Shown here piece by piece: positions 38,016-56,867 of a DNA stretch of 64,000 bases. The number at the start of each line of letters is the position of its first letter. Position 1 is the stretch's first letter. Both the position numbers and the translations under genes were made by a program. The DNA is taken from positions 4,775,985-4,839,984 of the forward strand of contig NC_133940.1 of the NCBI RefSeq assembly GCF_031877795.1, given 5' to 3'. The notes beneath the pieces are model-generated. The model searched no databases and was not told the origin of the DNA. It saw only the letters and a list, made by a program, of their open reading frames with translations. Origin of the DNA: Strix aluco. Lineage: Eukaryota > Chordata > Aves > Strigiformes > Strigidae.

Positions 38016-41000
38016 GAGGTACCGCGCGGCTGAGCGGGAGGGGGCGGCTGGGAATAGCCGGGCTCCCTGCTCCCTCTGCCTGGCCTGGCTGTGCCTACCC
38101 CGGGGCTACAGTTTAGGCCCGGCCCGCGGGTTGCCCGGGCCACAGAGCCCGGGGGGCTCAGCCCTCCTGCTGGGCTCCCTGGGCTTGTCCTTCCCCGAGG
38201 CTCAGCGGATGGGCAGCCCCGTCCCTGGTCAGGGACAGGTGAGCTCCTTGGAGAAGGCAAGATGGACGGTCGTGTCTGCATGATGCGGGGAGCTGCAGAG
38301 GCTGCCAGGGAGAGGGAAACCGAGTCAGAGGGAGGGGAGCTGCTTGTTAACTAGGGCGGCACAGGCAGGGCTGGGGCTCGGGCTGCTCAGCTGCCTCTGC
38401 CCTGTTCCCTGGGGCCACCCAGCCGAGCCACAGAGTCGCCTTTGGTCCTAGGCAATCTGTGATTAATTTATGAGAAAGCGAATAGTATTAAAAAAAAAGG
38501 AGAAAAGCACAGAATAAATGATTCCCAGAGGATATGTCGTTCAGGTTTCCGTTCACCCTACTGTGGCTAGCTCATCTCATTTATCTGAATTAATTACAAT
38601 TCGGTAATGGCTAGGAGCCGCTTTGCTGCAGGGGAGAGGACAGAGGAGAATCTCAGTGGAGGAGGAGGAGGAGAGCATGGTACTCCCCATGGCCCCTCTC
38701 TCCCCAGGGCAAGCGAGGGGCTCGGGTCTGCGCTGGCTTCTCCTGGGCAGAAAGCCAGCGCAGGATTTTGAGAGCTCCCTGCTGTAGGGAGGCAGCGCGA
38801 GTGAGAGCTGGGTATGCGAAGCCGAGCCTGGGGCGCCTTGTCCAGCGCAGGGGAGAGGACAGGGGCTGTAGGCAGCGGGCACTTAGCTGCGAGGCAGCGT
38901 GCAGGAGTCCTCGTCCCCACTCATCGGCTCTTCCAGCACCAGGAGCTGGGAGAAGTCTCCTCCGATTACCGTTGCCATTAATGTTTATGGGGCCACGGTG
39001 CTGGGAGGGGCAAAGCAGGATCGTGGATCCCTGGGGCGCAGAGCAAACGCACACTGTGTGACAGCTCCTCTTCCAGAGACTGTCCGAGCTAAGTGGACCT
39101 GACACCGTTGGGAGGAGGGGAGCCAGCCACATCCTCTCCACCCTTCGGGGAAACTGAGGCACTCATGCAGTGTGCCTGCATCTGTGCCCGCACCCGCTGA
39201 GGGGCCTGGGGATGGTTGGAGTGGCTCTGGAGCCGGTTCTGCAGACAGCCATGAGCATGGGCTCTGAAGATAACCAGCTACAAGCCTCAGCCACACGTGC
39301 TGTGGCCAGCAGGGCACCAGGGGCGAGCTAACGAGGCCCTTGGAGAGGCCAGCGAAGTCACTGTGGCAACACAGCTCCCCAGTGAGCAGGGCTGCAGGGG
39401 TCAGTGCAGCCATGGCCCTCCTGCCCGCCTTGCAGCTCCGCAGGCTTTGAGGAGTGAAGCGGTGCTGAAAATAAACTCTGAGAAAATGAAGGCAGTGAGC
39501 ATCCCATCGGGAAGGCAAAGGCAGTACTGGTTTGCTTCTGGCTGGGTGGGGGGATGGAGCAGAGGTTGCGAAAGCAGAGCCCAGCCGTGTCTGGGGGACC
39601 CCAGTCACTGCGCCACATCCCGGCCGGGGGATTTTTGGGAGCGACAAGAACAGGCTTCTCCCCCGTGTGCCTCAGATCAGAGCACGAGGTGGTTTTTCTG
39701 TAAACAGTGAAGATGCCAGGCAGCAGGCAGCTGCGGGCAGTGGGCTCCCGGCGGCAGGCATCGCCTGCCAGGCTGTCCTGCGGGGGCAGCGCGGCGGGGG
39801 CACGGCCCACGCCATGCCCTGGCAGTCCTGGTGCAGTCCCCAGGGCTGGCACTGGCACTGCCCTCTCGGGGCATCCCTCTGGCCCTGCCCCGACGCCGTC
39901 CCCTCACGGTGCCAGACCCTGCTAATAGGAGAGACGCAGGCAGCAGAGGCTGGGGTTGCTAAGACAGGGAGGAGAGCGTGATACCTTTTTTCCCCTTCCC
40001 TTTCCCTCCGCTATCTCTGAGGCTGCGTCAAACTGTTCCCCTGGGGCCGGACTCTTACCCACTGCAAATCTGCCTGGATCCAGAGCCTGGAGGAGGGCTG
40101 TGCCAACCCACACCGACTGGATCCCGACCTCTCTCTGCTGCTCAGCCCCCGCATTGCCACATCTATATATTTAATCCCGCCTGATAAACCCTGTAGTGCA
40201 TTTGCAGACAACACAAAGGGCTGAATGATTCAACCCCTTGAAAATGTTGGGTTTTTTTTTTTCCAGAGAAAAGGTTGAGCAGTGCTTAAGCTCGATTTCA
40301 GGATGAACAGTTGCCTGTAAGATCAGTTTTGTGCTGTTCTTGTTGAGGGGGCAGTGGGAGGGAGGGCAGTGGGCGAAGGAGTGCATTTTGCTTTGTGTAG
40401 GGCCACAGAGCCCCACTGGGCTCCCCCACCCATGGGGGGCCGGGGGCTGGGATGCTGCTGCCCGCTCTGCTCCTTGGTCTGTCCTTTGGAGTCAGCTTGG
40501 AGCTTCACCTTTGTCCCAGAGACAGGAGAACCTTCGGCACCAGGAGTGGCAGAAGCTTCAGGTGGGCACAGGTTTGTGGTGGGCTTTAAGCGACCTGCTC
40601 CAGCTCCCCTCCAGCAGGCTCGGAGGGCGGGGGCCTCCGGGAGGGGGTTGATAGCAGCTTAGAGGCAGCTCCCGTTTTGAGGGGCATTGCGTGTTCTGCA
40701 TCTTGCAGCCCCAACCTCCCACCAGGGCCAGCCTCCCACCAAAGTCAGGGTAACGACTCTGCCATTAATCAGGGGCAGACGCTCTAGGAGACTCTGCTTA
40801 TTTTAATTAGAGAGCACCACACCGCAGGCATCTCCATCCCCGTCTCCTAATTCCCTCCTGCCTTCCTTCCTCTCTCCCAAGGCTCCCAGCCAAACCATCC
40901 AGCTCTGCACATCTTCCTCTCTCTTGCCCTAGGACTGGGATTCCTTTGCAGAAACCAAGGCGTGAAGCAGAGACACTGCGTGCAGAGGACTCGGTGTGCA

Positions 41001-44000
41001 AGTGCTGCTGTGTGCTTCTGTACCAATTGCTTAAATGCTTAATGAGCGCTGGGGAGCAAAGTGCTCCTTGTGAAAGAATCAAGGCCTCTGTGCCTTCAGT
41101 TTAGGGCTATGCCAGCTCCCCTTTCCATTTTTAATCCTCTGACCAGTGAAAGCGAGGGAAACCAGACACAGTCTCGCTGCTGTTTCTAAGGAAAGCAGCA
41201 AAACAAACAGGAAAGCCCCATGTGCCTGCATTCAGGGAGAGGACAGCCCCTCCGCCCTGGGGTGGGCACGGTGGCAGGCTCCCCCAAAGCAAACGTTTTG
41301 AGGTGTCTAATCATGTGTGAAATTAATGCCGGGGAAAACACATTCTTGAGGGTGGCTGTGCATTGCTGCCAGCCCGCAGCTCTCCCTGGCTGCCCAGCAT
41401 GCACCCAGCTTGGGCGCTTCCTTCTCGTTTAATGGCACATCCGTCTGGTTCCCCAGTGTCATGCTGGTCCGTCTTTTCCTGCAGAAGCTGTGTCATGGGC
41501 TGCGGGCGCTTTCCTTTTTCAGCAGGAGCAAAAATCATCTCCGGGCAACAAATGCATGGCTAAGGGATGAATAACTGTGGTGGTGCTTTGGTGGGGAGAC
41601 TGGGGCCCTGCCAGCACCAGCACATGAGCAGAGAGCCCAAACCCCCAGCGTGTCTCAGCCGGGCAAGCGGGCACTGGGTTCGGATGTAGCCACCAGCAGG
41701 GCAGGGTGGGACATCCCCTCCAGGAGCCCAGGAAGGTCATGGGATGCGGGGGGGGATTTGGAGCTGCTCCGAGGGGAAGGTGACACTGTGGCATGGGAAG
41801 AGGGGACAGGATGGCAGCGGTACTGGGCAGCCCAGTGGGTGCCTGGTGTTTATGAGACAGTGCCAACAGGACCCAGTGCCTCGCTGAGCTGGGCGGGGCG
41901 ACCCGGAGGAGATTGCAAGGTGAAATGAGACGTTGGTCCCAACTCCAGCTAATGTCACTCTACGATTTTGTGGCGCTTTTCCAGGCTAAAAATACCCCTG
42001 CTGTTGATGCGGGGCGGGTGCTGTGTGCAGCGGCTGCGGAGGGCTGCTCCGTGCTGTGGGACTGGCCAAGGGCAGCCGGCCGGTGGGGCTGGGGTGGCCT
42101 TGCAGCAGCCTTGGAGCTGGCCCTCCTGCTCCCCAAGCAGCCAGGCGCAGAGGTCACCTCGTCTCTCCTCCCGCTCCGAGGTAACCTGGCACCTCTCTCC
42201 AGGGCTGTGCCAGATGCAACCGCCCAGCCAGCAGTCCCCAAAATACCGTGTGGGGAGAGAGCATCCTCAGTGACCTCTCTGAGCTGTGTTTCAGCCCAGC
42301 ACTGGGTCCTCTGCTGATGCTGAGGGTCATACCGGCTCATCTAGGCGGTCCCCGGGGTGCATCTGGCCTATTTGGGGACCAGCCTGGGGGTGGAATGCTG
42401 CAGCAGGGCTCATTTCCCTAACGAGCTCAGCCCATCACTGTGGCTGTGGGGCTGCTGCATGTGCTGAGGAAACGTGCCCCCAGCCCCTCCGTACAGCTGG
42501 GGGGGTGTTGAGCTGAGGGACCTCACCTGACCTTGAGAGTCTGAGCTGGTGGGGAGCTGAGTTTGGGACACATGAGCAGGTGGCTGGAGGTGACAAGGCT
42601 GGCAAGCCTCTCCCAGGCTCGGAGGCAGTCCCAGCACAGCAGGACCCGGCTGGGCCAGCCCCATCCACCTCCTCCACCCTCCTCGCCGCCCCGCACCGCT
42701 CTGCTGCCATGAGCAGATCGCTCAGAGCCAGGCAATGAGAAATGCAGGATCTGGCCCTGGGCCCATGTCTGCATCCGTGACAGGACTTTTCAGGGTGATC
42801 CATAGGGATTTGGTCCCCTGTGCCATTGTGCAGCCTTGGGGTATGTCGTGCCATCCTGGGGATTGCTGTGATGGAGGCGAGGCGGGTAGCGCGTGGCTGG
42901 GGCTGGGTGCTGTGCTGGAGGGGAGCTGGCCGGGCAGCCGAGGGAGGGCTGCTGGTGGCTCTGCAGCTTTGTCACCTGCACAAAGGCTGCCCGAGCCCTG
43001 CCCAGCATCCTGGAGCCCTTGGGCATCCTCTGTGCAGCTCAGAGGTATGTCAGATGTTGCTCTCCTGAAAGCTATCAAAGCGTCCAACGCTTGTTCTTCA
43101 AAACCAACCTCGTCTAACAGGTGTTTATCCTCATGTGTCTGACATATTTCTGGTATTTTATGGCAGCTTCTCAAGGAAATATTTTGTGTATGTCCCCCCC
43201 ATCATGTACGAGCAGGGGACTCCCACCCTGGCCTGAAGATATGGCCTAGATGGTCCCAACTTGACTTTTCCCATCCATGGGCTGCGGACCTTGTGCCTCC
43301 TGGCGCCGATGGTGCTTTGAGTAAACTACATGGGTCGTATCTGCAGACAAAGCAAGCGTGGAGGGAACTGCGGGCAGAGGGAAGGCTGGGCAACGGTACT
43401 GGCTGATCCCATGACCTTGGCAAGCTGGACACGCTGAATGAGGAGGTTTAATTTAGGTAAGTGTCAAGTGAGACTTTTGGGGCCAGCAGCAAAGCCTGGA
43501 ACAGATTCCAAAACCCTCAGTGGGGACCTCGCTCTCCCAGAGTGGCCTGGCCATTTCCTGTCCTCGTGTCCCTTCTCTTTTTCCATGTGTCACCCCTTTG
43601 CTGCCTACCTTGTCCCCAAATCACCTTGCGGTGCAGGCTGGTTCCCTCCTGAGGCTGGGGGTGTGGGAGGGGAATTACAGGGAAGAAGCTTGGACTGGAG
43701 CTGAGCTCTCTCCTGGCTGAGGATGCTCTTATCTGGCCCTGCTCGGCGAGGACGGCGGCTGGAAGGGGTTGGAATCTGCCAAGGGGTTTGGGGAGCAGTG
43801 CTGGGGGCGACAGCACTGGCCTCACCCCTGCTCTGGTTGCCACCAGAATTTTCAATTACTGTGGGGAAAATTTACTGGATTTTGACACTGCAAGACTCCC
43901 CAGCCCCTCTGCCTCCCCTAGCCTCCCCCCCTGCAGCCCTTGACCCTGCCTGAGCCTGGGGAGAAGAGAAACTACTGTGCAAAATCAATGCCTCGGCCTG

Positions 44001-47000
44001 TGCTGGGCTAAGGGCTGTTGTACCAGCAGAGGCAGGTGGGGATGTGGGACAGGGTCAGCGTGGTCCCCCAGTCTCCTCCCCACTTTGGGGTACCAGGCTG
44101 TGTGCATCCTTGGCCATGGTTGCCATGGTGATGCTCATCCCTCACTGCAGCAGGAGCGCTTGCGGGGTTTGATGAGCTCTGTTTGCTGTTCCTTCCACCA
44201 CGGCTCTCCTGCCCTCAGCCCCGGTGGTCTCCGAGCATGAAAGCGGAAGGAGATCACCCGGAGCAAAACACGCGGTAGCGTTGCGTGGTGTTAACCACCG
44301 GCTGCCCACCTCAGCCTAACTGGATGGGATTTTTTTTTTTTCCACTGGAGACTCCCCGGGAGGGACAAGTTTGAAAAAATGAAGCGTTACACATCTGTGA
44401 CATCAGGTGTCAAGCAGAGAGGGGAGAAGTAATAAGAAACTCGCCCCCTGCCCTGTGCCCCCAGCGGCTTTCCCCTGGCACGGCCGCCGCGGGGGAGATG
44501 AAGGATTTGTTTACTTAGATGGCAAATCCTCCCACTGCTGCACAAACAGCAGCAGCTCAGGCAGCAGCTGCTTCCCAGGGGACTCTTGGCTGCGGGAGTC
44601 AGGGTGTGAGGCTGCTGTGATGGCACCTGCATCCCACAGAGCTGGTGGGTGTCACGGTGCCACTGAGGCTGGGGGGGACAGTATGCTGGGTGCCAGCCTG
44701 GCTGTGGAGGATGGTGCCCTGAGGAGCCAAGTGTGACACTGGCTTTGCTCCCCTACTCTGTCCTCTGCCTCCCATGCTGTTACAGGCTCTGGGGTGCCTG
44801 TCCTGGGGTCCCCGCTGCAGGTGGCATCCTGGCAAAGGCATCTCATCACTGCCATGTCATCACCCCGCCACCCCCAGGGGGCTGGTTCCCCCGGTGCGGC
44901 CGCCGGCACGGAGGGGCTGCTCGGTGGTATCGCCCAAGTAAATGTAACAGCCGAGCAGCCAGCGAGTCCCCCCATCCCCGGTGCCACCCTGGGAGTGGTC
45001 CCTGCGTGGCATCTGTGCGTTGTTTCCACCCGGCTCCGCTGCAGGGGGATGCAGGAGGGTTGTGTGGCCGCGGCTGTCCAGCCGACTGTCCGAGAGCTGC
45101 CCACATCTGTGACTCTGGGGAGAGGCAGTGGGTGCTGGGTAGGAAACGTCTGCGTCTCCCACACCCACCTCTTGGTCCTACCACTGGGTTTGAAACTGCA
45201 GTGTGCTCTCTGTGGCTCAGGCACAAGGTGCTGTGACAGAAATGCCACCCCAGGGGCTCTCACTGCTGTCCTTTTGCCACCCGGCCCAGCCAGGAGCTCT
45301 TCAGTGCGCCCCTGGGAGGGGCATCACCCCTGGCATGTGTGGGTGAGCCGAGGCTGGGGCTGGCATGGGGACAGGCAGGAGGAGAAGCATCTTCCTGGGC
45401 TCTGGAGGGAAATACAGGGAAAAGCTCCCTCTCTGGGTAGAAATCCAAGACCAAACATCACCAGCAGAACCTCCACTGCTCAAGGACTGTCCTGGTTAAC
45501 CCAGGAGCTCCCTCAGCATCACTCTCCCTCCTCTCAGAGAAAGAGTGAGACAAGTTAACACCTCCTTGGCTGATTGGAGGCACATGAATTCACCTGACAC
45601 TTTCAAAAATGGGTCCCACGGGCAGCAAGACATAAATGGGGGTGCCCCAGAGCTGAGCCTGGCTCTGACGCTGCCTGCACCCTCCCTTTACAGAGCCCGC
45701 TTTGGCTTTGCAGGAGCAAATAGAAGCAGAGGGATCCTGGGCTGTGTTTGCTCTTCTCGGACACCATCAGCTCCAAAGAGGCAGAACAACATTTGTCTTT
45801 CCCTTCCAGGATTTTCTGAAAGGTAAATGAGAACAGTTCAAGAATATGACCCCACGAACAGCAGAGCAAGAGAGTAATGAACAGCCCAGAGAACATCAGT
45901 GCGAGGCGTCTGTTTACTCTCCTTTAGGAAGAAAATCAAGGAGAAAGGCAGTGGATATGAAAGGCAAATCTGCTGGAAAATCAGCCAGGGAAAGAAAAAA
46001 ATTACCTTCATCCCCAAACCTGTAATTAACCCAGGGGACTCGCTGCACTGAGCGAGGAGCTTGTTGAGAATTTTGGGGGAAAATTAGAAACTAGGACAAA
46101 AAAGCGGTTTGGACCAGCATATTATCCCCAATTTCTGCAGCAAACAGCAGGGCTATTTGGTGGGTAAAAGGAGCAGCAAGTAGCCAGCAGGCTCTGCGGT
46201 GCCTGGGCTGCCTCTTACATCAGCTGGGCCCCGGGTTGTGCTGCCAGCAGCTGCCTGCGCCCCTGATTCCACCCCCCGAGGTGTGGGCAGCCGTGCCCAC
46301 ACCCCTGCGCCGTGTGGCCCCACCACCCCGGGCTTCCCAGCCTGCAAAAGATGTGGGGAGAGCGGGGCGGCAGCGGGGCTCCTGCAGGCATCACCCCCAG
46401 GATGCCAGACACGCTGCCCCAGGTACGGCTGTGGGGCTGGTGGCCCTCGCGGCTCCTCCTACACCAGTGAGCCCAGGCATGGTGACGGGCTGGACGAGAA
46501 GACCTTCCGAATTTTAAAACTTGGTATTTTTAAAGAATCGAGCTCCTGCAGGAGAGAACAGCCAGGCACACCAAAAAGGAGGTGTGGGCTTTTGCTCATC
46601 TTCTCTAAAGGGCGACTAGGTGGGGAGGTGAAGGCAGCCTCAGCGCGGTCTCAGCCGCCCCACACCTCTGTGGCTGCCGCTGGGCTCCCAGATGGAGCCG
46701 GCAGCTGATGCAGGCAGGTGGGTGCTGGTGCCAGGGAGGAGGGCTCTGCCCCCGGGCTACCTGGCAGGGCTTTGTCGCGCTGCCTGCAGCCCTCGTTACT
46801 GTCCTGAGAGCCTTGAGCGTTCCTGGGGGGCTGGGGGTGCGGGGTCCCACTGCTGCCGACCCCCACGCCCAAGGCTGGTAACCGTGGAGGCCGCTGAGGA
46901 TTTTAGCCCGCTCCTCTCCCAAACAGCCCCCGCCCTTCCTCTGTCACCCTCCAACACTGGCCTGTCTGTCTGTCCTTCAGCGTGCCCTCCTGTCCTCTGA

Positions 47001-50000
47001 CAGCCTCAGCCAGATTTTTTTTTTTTTTTTTAAAATTTAATTTTTATTAGCACATTTTGTGGCCTTGCAGCAACCCAGGAATACAAATAGGACAGCGAGC
47101 GCAGCCAGGCCTGGGCAGTGGCGAGCGGGGCTGGCTCCGGCTGGCGTCCTTGGCACCGCCGGGAGGAGGCAGCTGGGCAGATGCTGCCGGTGCCACTGTG
47201 ACCTTCCCGCAGTCCCCGCATCTCCTCTCTGCGTGGATGGGGCTGCCGGGGAGAGCAGGAGATTTTGCACCGCAGGAAAATCCCTGGGCATCCCTGGCTG
47301 CTGCAGGAAGCCACCTGGCTCACCCTGGCCACAGAGCTGCCCTGGGGCACTCGATCGCAGGACGTGGCTCGGGCTCCCAGGCCGGGGTGTTTTTACCCCA
47401 CTGATGGGTGAACCAAAGCAGAGAGGTGGGTGAAGAGGGACAGTTAAAATCGGCAGCAGATTATGAGAAATTCAGCCTGGCCAGGGAAGTGGCTGCCTAA
47501 AAATAGCAGCAAGGAAGGCTCTCAGCTGTGACAAGATGCACTGGGATCTCTCCCACTGCCCCGTGTATAATGGATAAAGGTGCTGCACACGCTGCTGCTG
47601 GCTCCTCTTGGGGATACTGGGGCTGAGCCTGCATTTTGGGGGTGCAGAGCAGAGGGGCTTTCTGTGTTTTGTAGGGTCGGCACCCACTGAAGCGTGTGAT
47701 TTGGGCCACTGTACATCTTTGAAAACCCGGCCCCATGCCCAGGGCAGCGCAGAAAACTAGCCTGCGGGGACGTAAGTAAAGAAATCAATTAAGGAGGAGA
47801 AAAAAATCCTCCCTGAAACTGTGGGGCTGCAGCAGCCGGGAGCGAGCAGGAAACCCAGGAAACCTTCTTCTCCCAGCTGGTCCCCGCTGCGACTGGTGTC
47901 CCTGCTGCGGGCTGGCTCACCCCGGGGAGGGCTGCCCATGTGCCCAGCGTGCCCGGTGGGGGCCAGGGCAAGCAGGAGCCTGTCCTGTGCCATCAGCATG
48001 ATGGGAGCGGGTGTGACAGGCTGTCTGTGGTGATTATGGGTGAAGCGGCTGCTTATGGGGACAGGGACAGGGACAGGGAAGATGCTTTGGTCCTCTACCC
48101 CATATGTTCCTGCTTGCTTTCCCACCTCACTTCTTTGTGCTAATGCGGTGGAGTGGTGCGGATCAGCGGCGCCTCTGTGGCTCTCCCTTTGCCATTGGTG
48201 TCACCTGTTTGTCCCCCCAGTCCCAAACTTGCCTTCCCCAGGGCCCAGGGAAAGCCCGACTCTGAGCCGCAGCTGTGAAACACTGAGGATGGAAGAGAAA
48301 AACACACAAACATCCCAGCGAGGCCTTACCATGTGGGGTGTGGATTTAGAGATGTGTCTGTGTGATTTCCTCCAAATACTTCATTTTGGTGCAGCCCGTT
48401 CCAGTGTCTTAGTGCAGGTGGCGGGTGGCTGGGGCAGGAAAGCCTCTCCATGTCTAGTCCTCGGCGTGCCTCGCACGGGGCAGCGTGGCAGTCCCGGACT
48501 CTATTAATGAGCACAGGTAGCTAAGCCCTTAATTGCCCTGGGGGGGGTGGTTTTGGACATAATTGGCCACTGTCCAAGGGTCAGAACAAATTGCAAGGTG
48601 ATGCAGATTGATTTATAAGCACGTTTATTTTTACCAGTCTGCCATGGCCCTCTCCTGGCTGGCAAACAGGGATGCATCTCCCTTTCCTGCCTGAGAAATA
48701 GCAGCATTTTCTCTGGCAGGGACAAGCCAAAAAGGAAACTTTTATGCGGGCTGGCAGGCTCCCTGCAGCCACACGCTGCCCTCAGGGCCTCATCCAGGAA
48801 GGGGCTGAGCTGCAGGATTGATCCAAGCGTGCAGTTATGCACTGAGGATTTGCAGGAGAGGCTCTCACAGCCGCTCCAACTGAAATGCAAAGGGAGAAGG
48901 ATGCAGGAAGGCCTTTTGAGCATCCCCGTGGCCACATGTACCCTCTGGGGCTCTGCCCCCCCAGCGTGGGGGCAGCGTTTGAGGTGCAGCTGCTCAGTGC
49001 GGGGTACCCACACTGCTGGCGGAGGAAAGGCAACCCCAGCCACTTTCCTGCACACTTTCTTCTCCCTCAAGCCTTAGAAATCCAGGGAGAGGATTTCCCT
49101 CTTTTCCCATCTCCCTGTTTTGCAGCGCCGCTCTGGAGCACTGGCAGGAGCACTGCTGGGAGATCGGCTGGTCCCTGCTGCCAGCAAGTGATGCCAGTGG
49201 CAGCGCCGAGGAGTTTCCATCCCAGGAGGGAATGGCTTGCTGGCAAACACTGCCCGGTCACAAAGAATTTTAAGCAGAAATCACAGTCGCTCTTAGCTGC
49301 CCACTTTCACCCCTATGGGGTAAAGCTGCTGCTTCCCACCAGGGTGTTCAGAAATTGCAGAATTGGCAAGACTGGAATTTATATGGAAAGAAAAAAAGGG
49401 CTTCTATTTTTTTCCCCAATGTCATATTTTATTTTTTTTTCTGTTATATTTTATATGTTATATTTATGGAGGTTTTTGATGTCATATTTTTTCCTCCTGG
49501 TGGCCAGGGGTCCCCCTGCACTGCCCTGGGGTGCAGGTTGGGCCCTGCTGGTTTCCAGTGGCCATCAGGATCATGGGGTACTTCCAAAGGGATGTTGCAA
49601 GGCTGTCACCTTCCCATGGCCATTACAAGGTGGCTGTGGCCAGCTGACATCACTGCCAGGCCACCTGGGTGCCACCTGGAGGGTTAAGGGAGGTGCCCAA
49701 AGATGCCACCTACAGTGGTGGTGGAGGCTCTCCCCACTCTGTTGTCCCTCCCCGTCCCTTCCCATCCCACAGTCAGCTGGGGACACGGGGCAGCCCCCGG
49801 CCACCCTGCCTTGCAGTGGGAAACCGAGCCAGGCAGTGGTGCTGGGGGGCCAAGAGCTGGGTCCCACCGATGTGGGGTGCAAGTGTCCACCCTGAAGCTC
49901 TGGCAGCATTTGCACAGCTGCCCAAGAGGTGTTTGTTTCTCCCCAGCACACCTGCGGGCAAGCCAAGGGGTGGCTCTTTGGGTGGGCGAGGAAGGGGCAG

Positions 50001-50780
50001 GGGTGGCCCACCCTGCTCCTGGCCTGCTGTAGCCCAGAGACCCCCCCAGCCCACCAGCATCCCAGCCCCAGGGACAGCCAGGCCCTGCCACCTCGCTGCC
50101 TGGCACAAAGCGGGGCATTGAGGGACACAGCAGGGCTTTGTCCACCCCGTGCCCGCTGGCAAGGGGCTGGTTGCCCTCTGCAGGCTTCCCCGGCCCTGTG
50201 CTGGCTCCGCAGCCGCAGCACCCAGGGGAGCTGGGGGCACCCATGGGACGTGGGGCACCCGAGGGATCTGGGGTACCCATGGGAGCCCCCAAGGGAGCTG
50301 GCTCCGTCTGCTGCAGCCCTGCAGCCACATCTGTCACTTGGGGACCCGGGGCTGTGCCCACTTGAGCGCCGTTCCCCCATGAGGACCAAGAGGCCAGGGA
50401 AAGCGGCTGCAGGATTCCCAGCAAAAAGGGGAGAACTCCCGATTTGGATCCCCCCAAGGCTAAAAGCAGGTCCCCTGGGGCAGGGGACCCCCGTTCCCTG
50501 CTGGCAGGTGCTGGGGGTCAGGGAGGTAACTGCTGTCCCATGCGGTCAGGCTCCCACACTGTCACAGCCTGGCCGGGCTCGGGGGGTGTCCCCAGAGCCA
50601 CCGACAAGGGGACACCCCATGAACACCCCTGACCCCCAAACTGCTCTTTCTTTTGCAAAAGCCTTTTCCCCCAAAAGCCCTGAGGCGGGGCTGTGGGGCG
50701 GCTCTGCCCACGCAGCCACCAGGCACCCAGGAGCTGGCAGCCAAGGGGTGCGGCTGGGGGGGCCGGGGGGGGCGGGGTCC
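38016..50780. other. GLRA4-PLP1 intergenic interval (divergent genes)
   Basis: No gene was recognised across about 12.8 kb. AT-richer islands that stand out against the GC-rich background, and may be conserved regulatory elements of these nervous-system genes, lie at about 38450-38610, 40960-41110, 43060-43200, 45770-46100 and 48520-48660; this is a reading of composition and motif density, not conservation. A T17 run with a minus-strand AATAAA beside it lies at 47015-47048. A short GGGGCACCCATGGGAG-type minisatellite lies at about 50215-50300. Confidence 0.4.
47015..47048 (-). other. Poly(A)-tail-like tract with AATAAA (minus strand)
   Basis: On the minus strand AATAAA (47043-47048) is followed 11 bases later by 17 A residues, the layout of a retroposed mRNA 3' end. 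Upstream minus-strand sequence (47050-47350) is GC-rich and matched no protein that I recognise. Confidence 0.35.
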
Positions 50781-50951
50781 TGTCCCTTTAAGGGGGGTGG
50801 CTGTCACTCAGAGAGCCCTTTTCTTTGCTGGAGAGCGGGACAGGCACCCAGAGGGGGAAATACAGGGCGAGGGACCGCCTGGCGAGGGCTTCTGCAGACA
50901 GCACCAACGCAGCCGAGCAGGCGGTCGGGGGAGTTGACCAAGTCCAGCGCC
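50781..50951 (+). promoter_or_regulatory. PLP1: PLP1 promoter and 5'UTR
   Basis: A TTTAA-containing GTCCCTTTAAGG lies about 165 bases before the ATG, within GC-rich sequence. The 5'UTR ends gttgaccaagtccagcgccATGG. The transcription start is not fixed by sequence. Confidence 0.45.
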
Positions 50952-56234
<5,283 letters not shown>

Positions 56235-56861
56235 CCCGCCCGGTGGAGCCCAGACAGACCAAAAGCCCTTCTTTTCTCTAACCCTGAGGCTTTAACACTG
56301 CAGCCACCTGACACCAGGTCTCCTGCGTTAACTCTGCCTTTGCTGCTGACTCCCCTCCTCTTCCTCCCTCGCATCCATCATGCTGAGCGTGACCAGGAAG
56401 GAGAGCTTCCCACCAATGGACACCTCTTCATGCACTTTTCTCTCTCTGCTCATCCATAACCGGTTCGCTCTAGGGCCAAGCCCATCAAAACCAGCCAGAG
56501 AAGAGGAGGGACTTGCTCCAGTGTCCTGATGTTGCTTAGGGATGAGCAAAGGCCTTCACACTCCTGGGAGAAGGAAATCCGTGTAGGTTGTTCCATGAGT
56601 AGCAAGAGGCTACCTAGAGAGAAAAGGAAGTTGGCCCCGTCCTGGTACCATTGCTAGAGACTCTCCTGGAGCTGTCTGCTGTCACCACCCATGGATGGAG
56701 AATAAGAGAAGGATTTTTTTTTTCCCTTAGCAAAGAAAGATTAATTTACCCCAAATTGCCTGCTGCAGCCAAGGCAAAGGGAGTTCAGGGCAAGGATCTT
56801 CCCGTTGCGGAGAAGAGAGTGCTGACCCCAATGCTGATAAAGCCCTAACCCAGCTGCCCCT

Positions 56862-56867
56862 ATTAAA
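56862..56867 (+). terminator. PLP1: PLP1 proximal poly(A) signal candidate (ATTAAA)
   Basis: ATTAAA lies about 630 bases after the stop, followed by GTTTGGTGTCTCTG, a GU-rich element. Mammalian PLP1 is known for several mRNA sizes made by alternative polyadenylation. Confidence 0.5.
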
